Source of the DNA: SIG701 sp045611685
Lineage (GTDB): Bacteria > Bacillota > Clostridia > Oscillospirales > CAG-272
DNA length: 53,014 nt
Direction: 5' to 3'
NCBI GenBank assembly: GCA_045611685.1
Contig: JAZKXO010000076.1
Span: forward strand, 1 to 53,014
Shown: one piece after another, positions 31,036 to 38,779 of the stretch
Numbering within the stretch: position 1 is the first letter of the stretch
Layout: every line of letters begins with the position of its first letter
The notes under the pieces: model-generated
Told to the model about the DNA's origin: nothing
Databases searched by the model: none
The model's input: the letters and a program-made list of their open reading frames with translations, nothing else
Translations under genes and position numbers: made by a program

Positions 31036-31625
31036 GTAAAATGTGGATGACGGAGGGCGAAATCGTAGCGGACTACCGTCAGGCGCTCCACAAGGGGAAG
31101 CAGATCAAGATCTTAGCCGAGCTGAACGGAGTGACGCGGGATGTGATTCGTGAGATCCTCGCCCGGTGGGACGTGTTGGAAAAGAAACCAAAACCAAAAG
31201 AAGAGAGGAAAGAGACGGTGAGTAAACAAGAATGGACGCTCGACGAGGTTGAGTATCTCCTGGCAAAAAGGAAACTCGGATTAACAGCGGAGCAGATCGC
31301 CCGTGATATGGGACGGACAAAGGGCGCGATCTGTGCAAAACTGCACGATCTGAGATCTAAAGGAATGGCGATCGCTAAAGAAATCGAGGCGGAGGAGCAG
31401 GCGGTCGTCGCGATTTCCCCGGTGCCGGAGAAGATCGGCGTAGCTGAAAGGCTCGCGAGGATCGCGGAGACGTTCGGAAAGATCGTCCACGAGATCGGAG
31501 AGCCGGAGTTCGCATACATCGACGTAACAGCTGACGGTGTATGTCTGAAAAGCGCGATCGGGAAGATGGACATACTGCTCGAGGAGAAGGAGTTTTCGGG
31601 TGAAAGCAAGAATAAGACCGCATAA
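31032..31625 (+). CDS. HTH protein, GcrA/Myb-like, early regulator
   Basis: A 197-residue protein with two helix-turn-helix-like segments. The first is near residues 17-42 (KGKQIKILAELNGVTRDVIREIL). The second (EWTLDEVEYLLAKRKLGLTAEQIARDMGRTKGAICAKLHDL, about 66-106) has the W-start and GRTKGAI recognition helix of GcrA/SANT-type phage regulators. The last 60 residues look like a compact domain ending in a helix. It probably binds DNA and controls early or middle genes. GTG start, overlapping the previous stop; the next gene begins inside its end. Confidence 0.7.
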   Translation: MSKMWMTEGEIVADYRQALHKGKQIKILAELNGVTRDVIREILARWDVLEKKPKPKEERKETVSKQEWTLDEVEYLLAKRKLGLTAEQIARDMGRTKGAICAKLHDLRSKGMAIAKEIEAEEQAVVAISPVPEKIGVAERLARIAETFGKIVHEIGEPEFAYIDVTADGVCLKSAIGKMDILLEEKEFSGESKNKTA

Positions 31626-32085
31626 TCTTACGGTAGAACAGCGCAGCGAGCTCGATCGGGCGGCGCGGGAATATTTCGCTTCCAAAGTGGAGGAGTACGC
31701 AAAGGGCTTACAATGGCGGCTTACCCGTCGGACGATCTTTGCGGTTTGCCTTTCGCTTTCGGATCTGTTTAACTTCGGATCGAAGCGATGCCAGCGCGTG
31801 GTGGAGGGATTCAGCGAGATCCTTTCGGGTGTGGCTGATGACGTGTACGATAAAAAGGACATTGATCCGGACGGCGTTGACCGTATGGCTGACAATATGG
31901 CCGCGGAGCTGCTTGATCGCGGTATTGTGATCGAGATCAGCGGGGATCCGCATTATGACGACGTTTCGAAAATCAAAGAAAGGAAAAGCGCCCTCGGTGC
32001 ACAGGGGCTCCCCGAAACGAATGGTGAGAGTTTCGGGGGTCCGCAGATGGCAACACGCGAGAGCGCAAAGGTAATAACCCAATGA
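31600..32085 (+). CDS. Early phage protein, unknown
   Basis: A 161-residue protein starting at a GTG behind AAGGAG and overlapping the HTH gene by 26 bp. It has a basic N-terminal half (LTVEQRSELDRAAREYFASKVEEY, LTRRTIFAVCLSLSDLF) with long helices, a central acidic stretch (VYDKKDIDPDGVDRMADNMAAELLDRG) and a polar tail. No domain is recognised. The gene ends in ATGA overlap with a membrane protein, within the early operon. Confidence 0.6.
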   Translation: MKARIRPHNLTVEQRSELDRAAREYFASKVEEYAKGLQWRLTRRTIFAVCLSLSDLFNFGSKRCQRVVEGFSEILSGVADDVYDKKDIDPDGVDRMADNMAAELLDRGIVIEISGDPHYDDVSKIKERKSALGAQGLPETNGESFGGPQMATRESAKVITQ

Positions 32086-32387
32086 AATTATATCAGATGC
32101 TAAGAAATTTGTCAAGAGACACGTGGGCGTCCGTCGGCGGCTTACTTTGTGTGGTATGCGTCGTCGTTGATCTTCGGGCGCTCCCGTGCTTCGTCGGAAT
32201 GGTTGCCGGTGTTGAGATGACGTCGGACAAGTCGTCGCTCGCGTGGTTTTTCGTGGCGCAGGTCGCTGTGCTTTTGCTCTGTGCATCCCTGGAGATCGCA
32301 CGACTGTTCAAGCGTGCACGTGCGCCGAGGAGACAGGGCGTTATTCCTCCGGAGATGATCCGAGAGATACTGGGTGCGGAAAGATGA
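32082..32387 (+). CDS. Small early membrane protein
   Basis: A 101-residue protein with two membrane helices (WASVGGLLCVVCVVVDL and LAWFFVAQVAVLLLCASLEI) and a basic tail (RLFKRARAPRRQG). It overlaps both neighbours by four bases (ATGA), which argues for translational coupling. No family is recognised. An early membrane protein could alter the host envelope or act in exclusion; this is inferred from position only. Confidence 0.6.
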   Translation: MKLYQMLRNLSRDTWASVGGLLCVVCVVVDLRALPCFVGMVAGVEMTSDKSSLAWFFVAQVAVLLLCASLEIARLFKRARAPRRQGVIPPEMIREILGAER

Positions 32388-32692
32388 ACGAAAAACGGTA
32401 TACGGTAATCACGGGCGTACCCGGACAGGGACGGTGCAAGATCGCACGGCGTGCGGATGTGGATCTGTACGTATGGTACGATGGGTATTACTATCCGGAT
32501 CAAGGGTACTGGAAACTGTATTCACAGCCGGGCACGCCTGAGAAATACCGCGTACACGGCATGATCGTGAATGCACGCGACGTCAAGTATGCGAGACGGG
32601 AGACGCCGGCGCCGGTCGAAAAGCCGGCAGAGGAAAAACAGAAACCGTGGTGGACTCTGCCCGACCCGGAAGGGCAGATCGGACTGATATAA
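32384..32692 (+). CDS. Early phage protein, unknown
   Basis: A 102-residue protein starting MNEKRYTVITGVPGQGRCK, rich in Tyr and Trp (VWYDGYYYPDQGYWKLYS) with a proline-rich linker before a C-terminal WWTLPDPEGQIGLI. The GQGRCK stretch is not a true P-loop. The start overlaps the preceding stop (ATGA). No function can be assigned. Confidence 0.55.
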   Translation: MNEKRYTVITGVPGQGRCKIARRADVDLYVWYDGYYYPDQGYWKLYSQPGTPEKYRVHGMIVNARDVKYARRETPAPVEKPAEEKQKPWWTLPDPEGQIGLI

Positions 32693-32704
32693 CGGAGAAG
32701 AAAT

Positions 32705-33103
32705 ATGATTATCAAAAACAGCAGTGAAATCGTACGTGCCGCTATTGAGAAAATCACGGAGGGCACGAAGGAAGTAAAAGGAAACAAAGAATCGGCAGTA
32801 AAAAACGAGGTGCGGGATGCGCTCAGCAGCTTTTGCGAGCAGTCGGAAGAGTTTGCTCGCGCTGTAACGGACACGGGTAAGTGCATGGCGGAATGTCTCA
32901 CGGAGATTATGAAGGGCGTCGGAAACAAGATCTCCGACTTTGAAGTGTACCGCCGTGCCGTTGCTTTCTTTATGGAAGGTGCGGAGGTACACGCGGAATT
33001 GCGCATCGTGCTTCCGGAGGATGCGAAATCACCGGACGTCTGTGGAAATGCACAGCGGGCAAGCCGCAAGGCGAAGATCCTCTCTTTGGAGGACCTGATA
33101 TGA
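32705..33103 (+). CDS. PcfK-like protein
   Basis: A 132-residue acidic, helical protein resembling PcfK, best known from the conjugative plasmid pCF10 and present in many Firmicutes mobile elements. Features: SAVKNEVRDALSSFCEQSEEFARAV, then CLTEIMKGVGNKISDFEVYRRAVAFFMEGAEV. Its start of translation follows CGGAGAAG. The stop overlaps the start of the PcfJ-like gene (ATGA), and this pair order is standard. The molecular function of PcfK is not established. Confidence 0.78.
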   Translation: MIIKNSSEIVRAAIEKITEGTKEVKGNKESAVKNEVRDALSSFCEQSEEFARAVTDTGKCMAECLTEIMKGVGNKISDFEVYRRAVAFFMEGAEVHAELRIVLPEDAKSPDVCGNAQRASRKAKILSLEDLI

Positions 33104-34770
33104 TTGACGAGAAAGAAGTATTTGCTGAACTGCCTCCGCTCAGAGAGAGCACGGTGGAAGCGATCCTCGATTCATTCCCGGTGGTGCTCTGGTACAAAAC
33201 CGTGAAGGGTGCCGGCGGCGGAAAGGAATACTGGTGTTCACGCTGCGGTGCGCATAAGACGATCCGCAAAGCGCAGAGGATCATTACAAACGAAGAACAG
33301 AAATTCCTATGGAGCCGCCACGGCTTTCGCGCGGAGTGCCCCTCTTGCGGACGAACGGGAATCCTCGCGTGCATCGGAACGGCGCGGCGTCCGTATCGGT
33401 ACAGAAAATGGCACTGGTTTTTGGTGGTGCAGCCTGTATCGGAGAGGGATGTGTGGGTTCGCGAGATATGCGCTTTCTATTTTCCGGGAGACGGCAATGG
33501 GGATATACGTCCGGCAGCGAAGGTACAAATCGATGATCGGGTGCGGTACCGTCTTTCGCCGGGTGAAGCAAAACAATGGGCAAAAAGGTCCTATTTGGGT
33601 TGGAGTGAAGAAAAGAAACTTCACGATCACACCAAATCGCCGTATCCGTGGGGAGCATGCGTGTTCCGGCCGGGAGCGAGCACCGGTATGTTGGTGGAAG
33701 GAGATCTTTCCGAGACGTTCCTTCGCTACAACTCCTATGAAAAGATCGAAGGGCGCGGGGTAAGCGTGCCGCTTTATCTTGCGAATTACGCTTTGTATCC
33801 GTCTATGGAAATGATGGTGAAGGCGGGCTTCGATGATTTCGTCATTGATCTTGTCGAGAACGGAAAGAAAAACGTTGCCGTGGTGGATTGGAACGAAACA
33901 GATCCTCGTCGGGCGTTCCGCACATCCAAAGAGATTCTCGAAAAACTGCGGAAATGCCGCGGGCATCAGGTGAAGATGCTCCAGGAGTATCACCGATACA
34001 GAAAGCGCGGTGAGCGCGATCCGTGGCACTGCGCGGAGCTTATATGGGCGTACAGACCACTCTACGGCGTAAAGCGCACCGTGACAGATTATCTGAAGGA
34101 ATCCGGAACGACCGAGATCGAACTGTACAAATACTTTGAGAAAATTCGAGAGCAGAACCCCGGCTGTCATATGAATCCGGCGCCGGCTGTTGATCGGACG
34201 TGGAAGGACTACATCGAGGCCGCTGGCCGTGTTGGGTACGATCTTTCGCAGAAGGCGGTCATTATGCCGCGGGATCTGTACGGGAAGCATAACGAAGCGG
34301 TAGATCTCCGTAACGAGCTCTTTCCGCGGCAGGCGAACGGTATCACGCCGAAACTGATAGAGCGGTTTGAAGCACGCGCGCCGAAACTGCAACAGCTGTA
34401 CGGCAAAGTGGGGGCGGAATATTTCATTCGGATCCCGCAGACGCCGGCGGAGGTTGTTGCAGAGGGACAGGCTCTTCACCACTGCGTGGGCGGATACAGT
34501 TATATCGGCAATCACGCGACAGGAAAGAATCCGATTCTCTTCCTCAGACGTACCACCGAGCCGGACGTGCCTTTCTATACGATGGAGGTAAACGTTCGCA
34601 CAAACGAGATCCTTCAATGCGAGGGAGGGCTGAGCGAGGACGGACACGGCCGATACGGACATATTCACAGAGTCGATCTGCCCCCTGCCGCAAAGGCTTT
34701 CCTTGACGAATGGGAATCGGAGCGGGTGGAAAAGAAGAAAAAGAAAAGCAAGGAGACGAAGACAGCATGA
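33100..34770 (+). CDS. PcfJ-like protein with zinc-ribbon N-terminus
   Basis: A 556-residue protein. Near the N-terminus are two Cys pairs (CSRCG, about residues 46-50, and CPSCG, about 85-89) forming a zinc ribbon. The C-terminus has the PcfJ signature: EGQALHHCVGGYSY, then NPILFLRRTTEPDVPFYTMEVN (about 455-500), followed by a basic tail. PcfJ-like proteins accompany PcfK in conjugative plasmids, ICEs and phages. A nucleic-acid role is suspected from the zinc ribbon, but none is proven. The pair lies among early genes, before the DUF3102 gene whose start overlaps its stop. Confidence 0.85.
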   Translation: MIDEKEVFAELPPLRESTVEAILDSFPVVLWYKTVKGAGGGKEYWCSRCGAHKTIRKAQRIITNEEQKFLWSRHGFRAECPSCGRTGILACIGTARRPYRYRKWHWFLVVQPVSERDVWVREICAFYFPGDGNGDIRPAAKVQIDDRVRYRLSPGEAKQWAKRSYLGWSEEKKLHDHTKSPYPWGACVFRPGASTGMLVEGDLSETFLRYNSYEKIEGRGVSVPLYLANYALYPSMEMMVKAGFDDFVIDLVENGKKNVAVVDWNETDPRRAFRTSKEILEKLRKCRGHQVKMLQEYHRYRKRGERDPWHCAELIWAYRPLYGVKRTVTDYLKESGTTEIELYKYFEKIREQNPGCHMNPAPAVDRTWKDYIEAAGRVGYDLSQKAVIMPRDLYGKHNEAVDLRNELFPRQANGITPKLIERFEARAPKLQQLYGKVGAEYFIRIPQTPAEVVAEGQALHHCVGGYSYIGNHATGKNPILFLRRTTEPDVPFYTMEVNVRTNEILQCEGGLSEDGHGRYGHIHRVDLPPAAKAFLDEWESERVEKKKKKSKETKTA

Positions 34771-35774
34771 GTGATATTGTAGTTACGAGAAGCGGCGACG
34801 TGATCGCCGCTGAGATAAACGGGATCAAAAAGCAGGTGGAGAAGACGGTGCGCGGCATTATGCTCACCGGTGCTATGGAGATCGGCTGTCTCTTGATAGA
34901 AGCGAAGGCGGTCGTCCCACACGGAGAGTGGGGGCGGTGGTTGGAAACGAATGTGGACTACAGCCAAACCACGGCAAATGATCTGATGCGACTGTACACG
35001 GAGTATAAAGACGGGCAGGTATCCTTGGAAAGCGGACCGACTAACGAAGAACTGTTCGGCGCCCTGGCGCCGTCCAAGGCGCTTGCGCTTCTTTCTCTCC
35101 CCAAGGAAGAACGCCGGGAGTACGTGCAGACCCACGATGTAGAGGACATGTCGTACCGTGCGCTGAAGGAAGATCTTGTCCGGATGAAAGCTGAAAAGGA
35201 AGCCGCGCAGGCTGCTGCGGCTTCGTCCGAGGCTGCACGTGCGGCAGCACAGCTGCTGGCGGATGAAGCAAGCGAACGCGCGAACGCTCTCGTTCAGGAG
35301 GCCGAAGAGAAACAAAAAGAAGCGGAGGCCAAACTCGCCAACTTGGAGAAGCGGCGCGATGAAGCGGTAAAGGCTGCCGTTGCCGCCGAACGGGAGAAAC
35401 TTCAGAAGGATCTCAAAAAGACACGAGAAAACCTTGAGAAGGCGCTCGCCCGGGAGAAGGAGCAGGAAAAACAGATTGATCTTCTGAAACAGCAGGCGGA
35501 AGAAGCCGCGGCGGAAGCCGAAACTGCAGAGGATTCTCTGGAGGTTGCCGAGCTGAAGGCGCAGGTGGAGCGGCTCGAGAAGGCGCTTCGCGCTGCCGAT
35601 CCTGCCTTTCAGAAGTTCGGAGCTCTTCTCGAGCAGTGGCAGGCGATGTTCTACGATCTCGTGGGGATCTCGTACGCCGAAGAGAACGCGGAGAGCGGCG
35701 AGAAGATGCGTGCCATCCTCGGGCGCGTGATCGATGGCTTCGCCGGTGATCTGAAGGGAGGCGGTGAGGGGTGA
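34767..35774 (+). CDS. DUF3102 coiled-coil protein
   Basis: A 335-residue protein. The first 90 residues are a DUF3102 domain (LTGAMEIGCLLIEAKAVVPHGEWGRWLETNVDYSQTTANDLMRLY). DUF3102 is common in phages, ICEs and plasmids and resembles the helix-turn-helix part of ParB-like proteins. A long, highly charged coiled coil follows (about 125-290, many EAAA/KREE repeats), and then a small C-terminal helical part. A DNA-organising or partition-like role is plausible. The ATG at 34767 is used; it overlaps the pcfJ stop and follows AAGGAG. Confidence 0.8.
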   Translation: MSDIVVTRSGDVIAAEINGIKKQVEKTVRGIMLTGAMEIGCLLIEAKAVVPHGEWGRWLETNVDYSQTTANDLMRLYTEYKDGQVSLESGPTNEELFGALAPSKALALLSLPKEERREYVQTHDVEDMSYRALKEDLVRMKAEKEAAQAAAASSEAARAAAQLLADEASERANALVQEAEEKQKEAEAKLANLEKRRDEAVKAAVAAEREKLQKDLKKTRENLEKALAREKEQEKQIDLLKQQAEEAAAEAETAEDSLEVAELKAQVERLEKALRAADPAFQKFGALLEQWQAMFYDLVGISYAEENAESGEKMRAILGRVIDGFAGDLKGGGEG

Positions 35775-35998
35775 TGGCTGAATACGAGGTAAGAGATGTT
35801 GTATGCGATTATGGTGTGTATGAAGATGGCGAATTGAAATTGATACTTAATTCAAGACGAATTGCGTTACAAATTGTTGAATTGCTAAAAGAAGATGAAC
35901 GCATGCACAGGGAATTAAACCCTATCAAAGATTATCCGCCATATTTGGATAGACCAAAGCACACACGCACACCAAAAGAAAGAGGTGCTGACGAATGA
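35774..35998 (+). CDS. Small phage protein in low-GC cluster, unknown
   Basis: A 74-residue protein (MAEYEVRDVVCDYGVYEDGEL ...) of mixed beta strand and helix, ending in a polar basic tail (PKHTRTPKERGADE). Its ATG overlaps the DUF3102 stop (GTGATG). From about base 35800 the DNA turns clearly AT-rich, unlike the genes on both sides, which suggests a recently gained segment. No function recognised. Confidence 0.6.
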   Translation: MAEYEVRDVVCDYGVYEDGELKLILNSRRIALQIVELLKEDERMHRELNPIKDYPPYLDRPKHTRTPKERGADE

Positions 35999-36168
35999 GA
36001 AAGTTATTGCAGATTATAATTGAAAAAATCACAGGCAAAACTTGTGACAAATGCAAACATTGTATTGATGGAATATCGTGCGATAACTACCAAAGATATT
36101 GTGAGTGTGTTACAAGTATCTATCCTGTTGGATTTGAGCCAAAAGAAAGAGGTGGGGAGAATGTTTAG
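35995..36168 (+). CDS. Tiny Cys-rich protein
   Basis: A 57-residue protein starting MRKLLQIIIEKITGKTCDKC. It has the cysteine arrangement C-x2-C-x2-C, then two more Cys pairs (ISCDNYQRYCEC), which would suit a zinc-binding or ferredoxin-like knot. Its ATG overlaps the stop of the previous gene (ATGA). Typical of the tiny genes carried in early phage regions; function unknown. Confidence 0.55.
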   Translation: MRKLLQIIIEKITGKTCDKCKHCIDGISCDNYQRYCECVTSIYPVGFEPKERGGENV

Positions 36169-36310
36169 ATGGTTTTGTCTAAAATGTGGGCATACAGTTT
36201 GGAATTGTAAGACTTGTTCTTGCGGAAATACAATGGAAGAAAACAGTAAGCTTCATGAAGAAAGAGAACGGCAAAAGAAAATTGATAGGATAATGAAAAA
36301 TGGGCGGTGA
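36161..36310 (+). CDS. Tiny zinc-ribbon protein
   Basis: A 49-residue protein: MFRWFCLKCGHTVWNCKTC followed by SCGN, that is C-x2-C-x6-C-x2-C-x-C, a zinc-ribbon pattern, then a charged helix. It starts behind GAGGTGGGGAG and overlaps the end of the previous gene by eight bases. Small zinc ribbons of phages often bind host RNA polymerase or nucleic acids. Here the function is unknown. Confidence 0.55.
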   Translation: MFRWFCLKCGHTVWNCKTCSCGNTMEENSKLHEERERQKKIDRIMKNGR

Positions 36311-36314
36311 TTAA

Positions 36315-36536
36315 GTGGAGAACATAGAAACAAATTTTGACAAATTAAAGGAAATGAAACTGAAAGATGTTTTTGAATTTCTTGGCTTTGAAAAAGATGT
36401 GCAACAAAACGTATTTTTGAATATTTTTCAGCTTATAAATTGCCGATATTGTCCTGCACAAAAAGATTGTTCAAGCGCAGAAATCTGCCAAAAAACACAA
36501 AGGAATTGGCTTGAAAAGGGTGGTGCGAATGGCTGA
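36315..36536 (+). CDS. Small Cys-containing phage protein
   Basis: A 73-residue protein starting at GTG (MENIETNFDKLKEMKLKDVFEFLGFE). The second half carries CRYCPAQKDC and a further Cys (EICQKTQRNW), a possible metal-binding site. It continues the low-GC run of overlapping tiny genes. No family is recognised. Confidence 0.5.
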   Translation: MENIETNFDKLKEMKLKDVFEFLGFEKDVQQNVFLNIFQLINCRYCPAQKDCSSAEICQKTQRNWLEKGGANG

Positions 36537-36636
36537 TATTTCAAAATTTGATGATATTTCAAAGTTGCAGAGTTACGAGGACTATATCGCAGACAATATC
36601 ACCGAATGGGAAGCGGAGAGCATAGCGAGAGTTTGA
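36529..36636 (+). CDS. Very short ORF, unknown
   Basis: 35 codons starting MADISKFDDISKLQSYEDYI and ending at TGA 36634-36636. The ATG overlaps the stop region of the preceding gene, and AAGGGTGG precedes it. It may be a real acidic micro-protein or the truncated start of a longer gene lost when the AT-rich segment joined the GC-rich one. The composition changes right after it. Confidence 0.35.
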   Translation: MADISKFDDISKLQSYEDYIADNITEWEAESIARV

Positions 36637-36679
36637 TCGAAAGATTGGCAAAAAAGCATGTGGAACAGGAGTGTTAAAA

Positions 36680-37249
36680 ATGGCTGAAATGGAATTGATC
36701 GATGCGGGGAGGCTCTCGGAGATCCTGCAGTCGTTCGTATTGTTCGTAAACGGAAAGGTAGCGACGCAGGCTGAATACCGCGAAGCGGTTCTGAAGATCG
36801 TCGGAGAGCAGCCGCGGCTCCGGGTGAAGATCGCGCCGGAGAAGAAAAAGGCGGGCGCAAAGCCGGAGGAGATCTCCGTATTTACGCAGATCGTGGGGAT
36901 GTATCACGAGATGTGCCCCGATCTCCCGAAGGTAACGGCAATTACGGCGGCGCGGGAAAGCGCTCTCCGCGCACGTCTGCAACAAGTGGAGGAGGAGGCG
37001 CCGGGACAGATCTTCGGCACGTTTGCCGAGCTGTTTGCCCACGTGCAAGCGTCCTCTTTCCTCCGAGGTTACAACGATCGGAAGTGGCGTGCGAACTTCG
37101 ACTGGCTCATGAATCCGCAAAACTTTGCGAAGGTGATGGGCGGTACCTACGACGATCACAAGCCGGCGGACGAAAAGCCGACGGGCAGTTTTGATACTGA
37201 TGAGTTTTTCGAAGCGGCGCTTCATGCGGCGCATGGGAGTAGGCCATGA
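36680..37249 (+). CDS. Replication-protein-like C-terminal domain protein
   Basis: A 189-residue protein. Its C-terminal half carries the pattern found at the end of many Firmicutes phage replication initiators: AELFAHVQASSFLRGYNDRKWRANFDWLMNPQNFAKVMGGTYDD. The usual N-terminal winged helix seems to be missing; the N-terminus here is a helical region with a basic patch (RVKIAPEKKKAGAKPEE). It may be a shortened replisome organiser or loader. The ATG at 36680 has AGGAG seven bases upstream. The stop overlaps the next start (ATGA). Confidence 0.65.
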   Translation: MAEMELIDAGRLSEILQSFVLFVNGKVATQAEYREAVLKIVGEQPRLRVKIAPEKKKAGAKPEEISVFTQIVGMYHEMCPDLPKVTAITAARESALRARLQQVEEEAPGQIFGTFAELFAHVQASSFLRGYNDRKWRANFDWLMNPQNFAKVMGGTYDDHKPADEKPTGSFDTDEFFEAALHAAHGSRP

Positions 37250-37848
37250 AACTTTCAAAGATTTCGCAGATTTGTAAGAAGCACTCATATTTACAGGTGT
37301 TCGTCCACAGCCTTGTGCAGTGGATCAGCGTCGGCGGTGCGGCGTACCCGATGTACTGCGTGCCGACGGTAACGAAAAAGGAGCAGTTGCTTGCGCTCCT
37401 CGATATCCCCGCCGATTCATGGGAATCGTATACGGTTGATTTCTTAGAGGATCCGGGTGCTGTATTTGACGATCTGAGCGCAGAGGACATTATGCTGGAG
37501 GATTCTCAAATGCTGTGCCACTGGCGGGGAAGATGCTTTTTGCCGCTGTTCACCAAGGACGCGCGTACATACTGGATCAACGAGCGGTATCTGCACCCTG
37601 TATCCTCCGCCGAGAATCCTTCGTATGCTCTTCGAAAGGTGGGAGAGGGGCTGTTCGCCGTTGCTGTATTCGAAGGCATGAGCATATGCGCTGTGATCGG
37701 CATACACATCGCGCCCGCCGAGGTGATAGAGATGCTCCGCGATGCGCTTGACGGCGATGCGCGAGCAACGTCCTATGGGCACCGCATAAGCAAAGAAATG
37801 ATCGAGAAGCTGCATGGGTATCAGATACCGGTAGTCGGGGTCGTATAA
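37246..37848 (+). CDS. Early phage protein, unknown
   Basis: A 200-residue protein (MKLSKISQICKKHSYLQVFVHS ...) of mixed alpha and beta structure. The first 45 residues (YLQVFVHSLVQWISVGGAAYPMYCVP) suggest a beta-rich core, followed by acidic helices. No family is recognised. It lies between the replication-like protein and the HUH Rep gene, overlapping the former by four bases, so a role in DNA replication is possible but not shown. Confidence 0.6.
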   Translation: MKLSKISQICKKHSYLQVFVHSLVQWISVGGAAYPMYCVPTVTKKEQLLALLDIPADSWESYTVDFLEDPGAVFDDLSAEDIMLEDSQMLCHWRGRCFLPLFTKDARTYWINERYLHPVSSAENPSYALRKVGEGLFAVAVFEGMSICAVIGIHIAPAEVIEMLRDALDGDARATSYGHRISKEMIEKLHGYQIPVVGVV

Positions 37849-37864
37849 GAGACAAAATACAGAG

Positions 37865-37943
37865 AATCCGCGCGGATGAAAAAGTCCGCGCGGATTTGGA
37901 GCACAAAGAGAAGGGGAGCCTGCCGTCGCGAAAAGGGCGGCGG
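37865..37943. other. Tandem hairpins upstream of rep, candidate replication origin
   Basis: A perfect 12-bp stem AATCCGCGCGGA/TCCGCGCGGATT (37865-37896) is followed by a second GC-rich stem (37919-37943). Both have GAAA-containing loops and no T-run, so neither is a terminator. They lie just before a gene for a predicted HUH nickase. A related stem, CACGGCGGC/GCCGCCGTG, lies after that gene (38707-38729). HUH enzymes nick at or near such hairpins. Confidence 0.35.
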
Positions 37944-37963
37944 GATTCCAACGTGGAGGACGT

Positions 37964-38692
37964 ATGAAACGGGTTAAAAAACGCATTTTTTCGGGCACGG
38001 TATGCGAGCAGCTGGTGTATAGTGTTTCCGATCGCGCGGACGTAAAGAAGGCGAAGCCAAGGGAACGCTTTCCGGATGAAGAATCCAGAGCGGCGCACAG
38101 AGACAAAATTGCACGTCTTCGCTTCCAGCGCCTGATAAATGCGAATCACGGGCCGTCCTCTTTATACAGCACGCTCACCTTTGACACCGCGCACGAGCTG
38201 CATTCCTTCGAGGATGCAAAGCGCATCCGTACGATCTGGCGCAAAACGTTGCAGAAGGAATATCCGAAAGCACTGATCGTAATCGTGATAGGGCGCGGCG
38301 AGAACACGAGCCGTATTCACTTTCATATGATCACTCGCGGGATACCTGCAGAGGCTATAAGGCGGCTGTGGGCCTACGGAGAAATCGTGGAGTGTAAGCC
38401 GCTTCGGCGCCACAATCGCTATAAAGGCGTGGACCATGGCACTGACTATACGGGACTTGCGAATTATTTGTTTGATCACTGGACACCGGAGCAGGGCGGC
38501 CATAGGTATATGGCAACGAGAAACCACAAAAAGCCGGATACAGAGACACCGGTTGAGGTAAAACGAGACTACACGGAAGAACGTGCGCCGGCCGCGCCCC
38601 GCGGGTACAAACTGGTAGAGGCGATCTCGACGCCGTTCGGTTACATATATTATAAGTACATTTTGGATCCTGACGTAAATTTAGATGAATAA
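37964..38692 (+). CDS. HUH-endonuclease Rep (rolling-circle-type replication protein)
   Basis: A 242-residue protein with the three motifs of HUH nickases: motif 1 YSTLTFDT (68-75), the metal-binding HUH motif RIHFHMITRGI (His119, His121), and a tyrosine region DYTGLANYLFDHW (Tyr162, Tyr168) followed by HRYMATRNHKKP, a segment typical of Firmicutes phage and plasmid Rep relatives. Such enzymes nick one strand, stay bound through tyrosine and start rolling-circle replication. Which tyrosine acts is not certain. GGAGGAC precedes the ATG. GC-rich hairpins flank the gene on both sides. Confidence 0.78.
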   Translation: MKRVKKRIFSGTVCEQLVYSVSDRADVKKAKPRERFPDEESRAAHRDKIARLRFQRLINANHGPSSLYSTLTFDTAHELHSFEDAKRIRTIWRKTLQKEYPKALIVIVIGRGENTSRIHFHMITRGIPAEAIRRLWAYGEIVECKPLRRHNRYKGVDHGTDYTGLANYLFDHWTPEQGGHRYMATRNHKKPDTETPVEVKRDYTEERAPAAPRGYKLVEAISTPFGYIYYKYILDPDVNLDE

Positions 38693-38779
38693 AGAAGAGA
38701 CGGGAACACGGCGGCGAAAGGCCGCCGTGGATATCCTCGTAAATGTGTAACGTTTTGATACCACAGAGGAGGTGTGGGC

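Noticed and set aside
33307..34668. 453-codon minus-strand frame over the pcfJ-like gene
   Set aside because: Antisense shadow; the pcfJ frame shows zinc-ribbon and PcfJ motifs.
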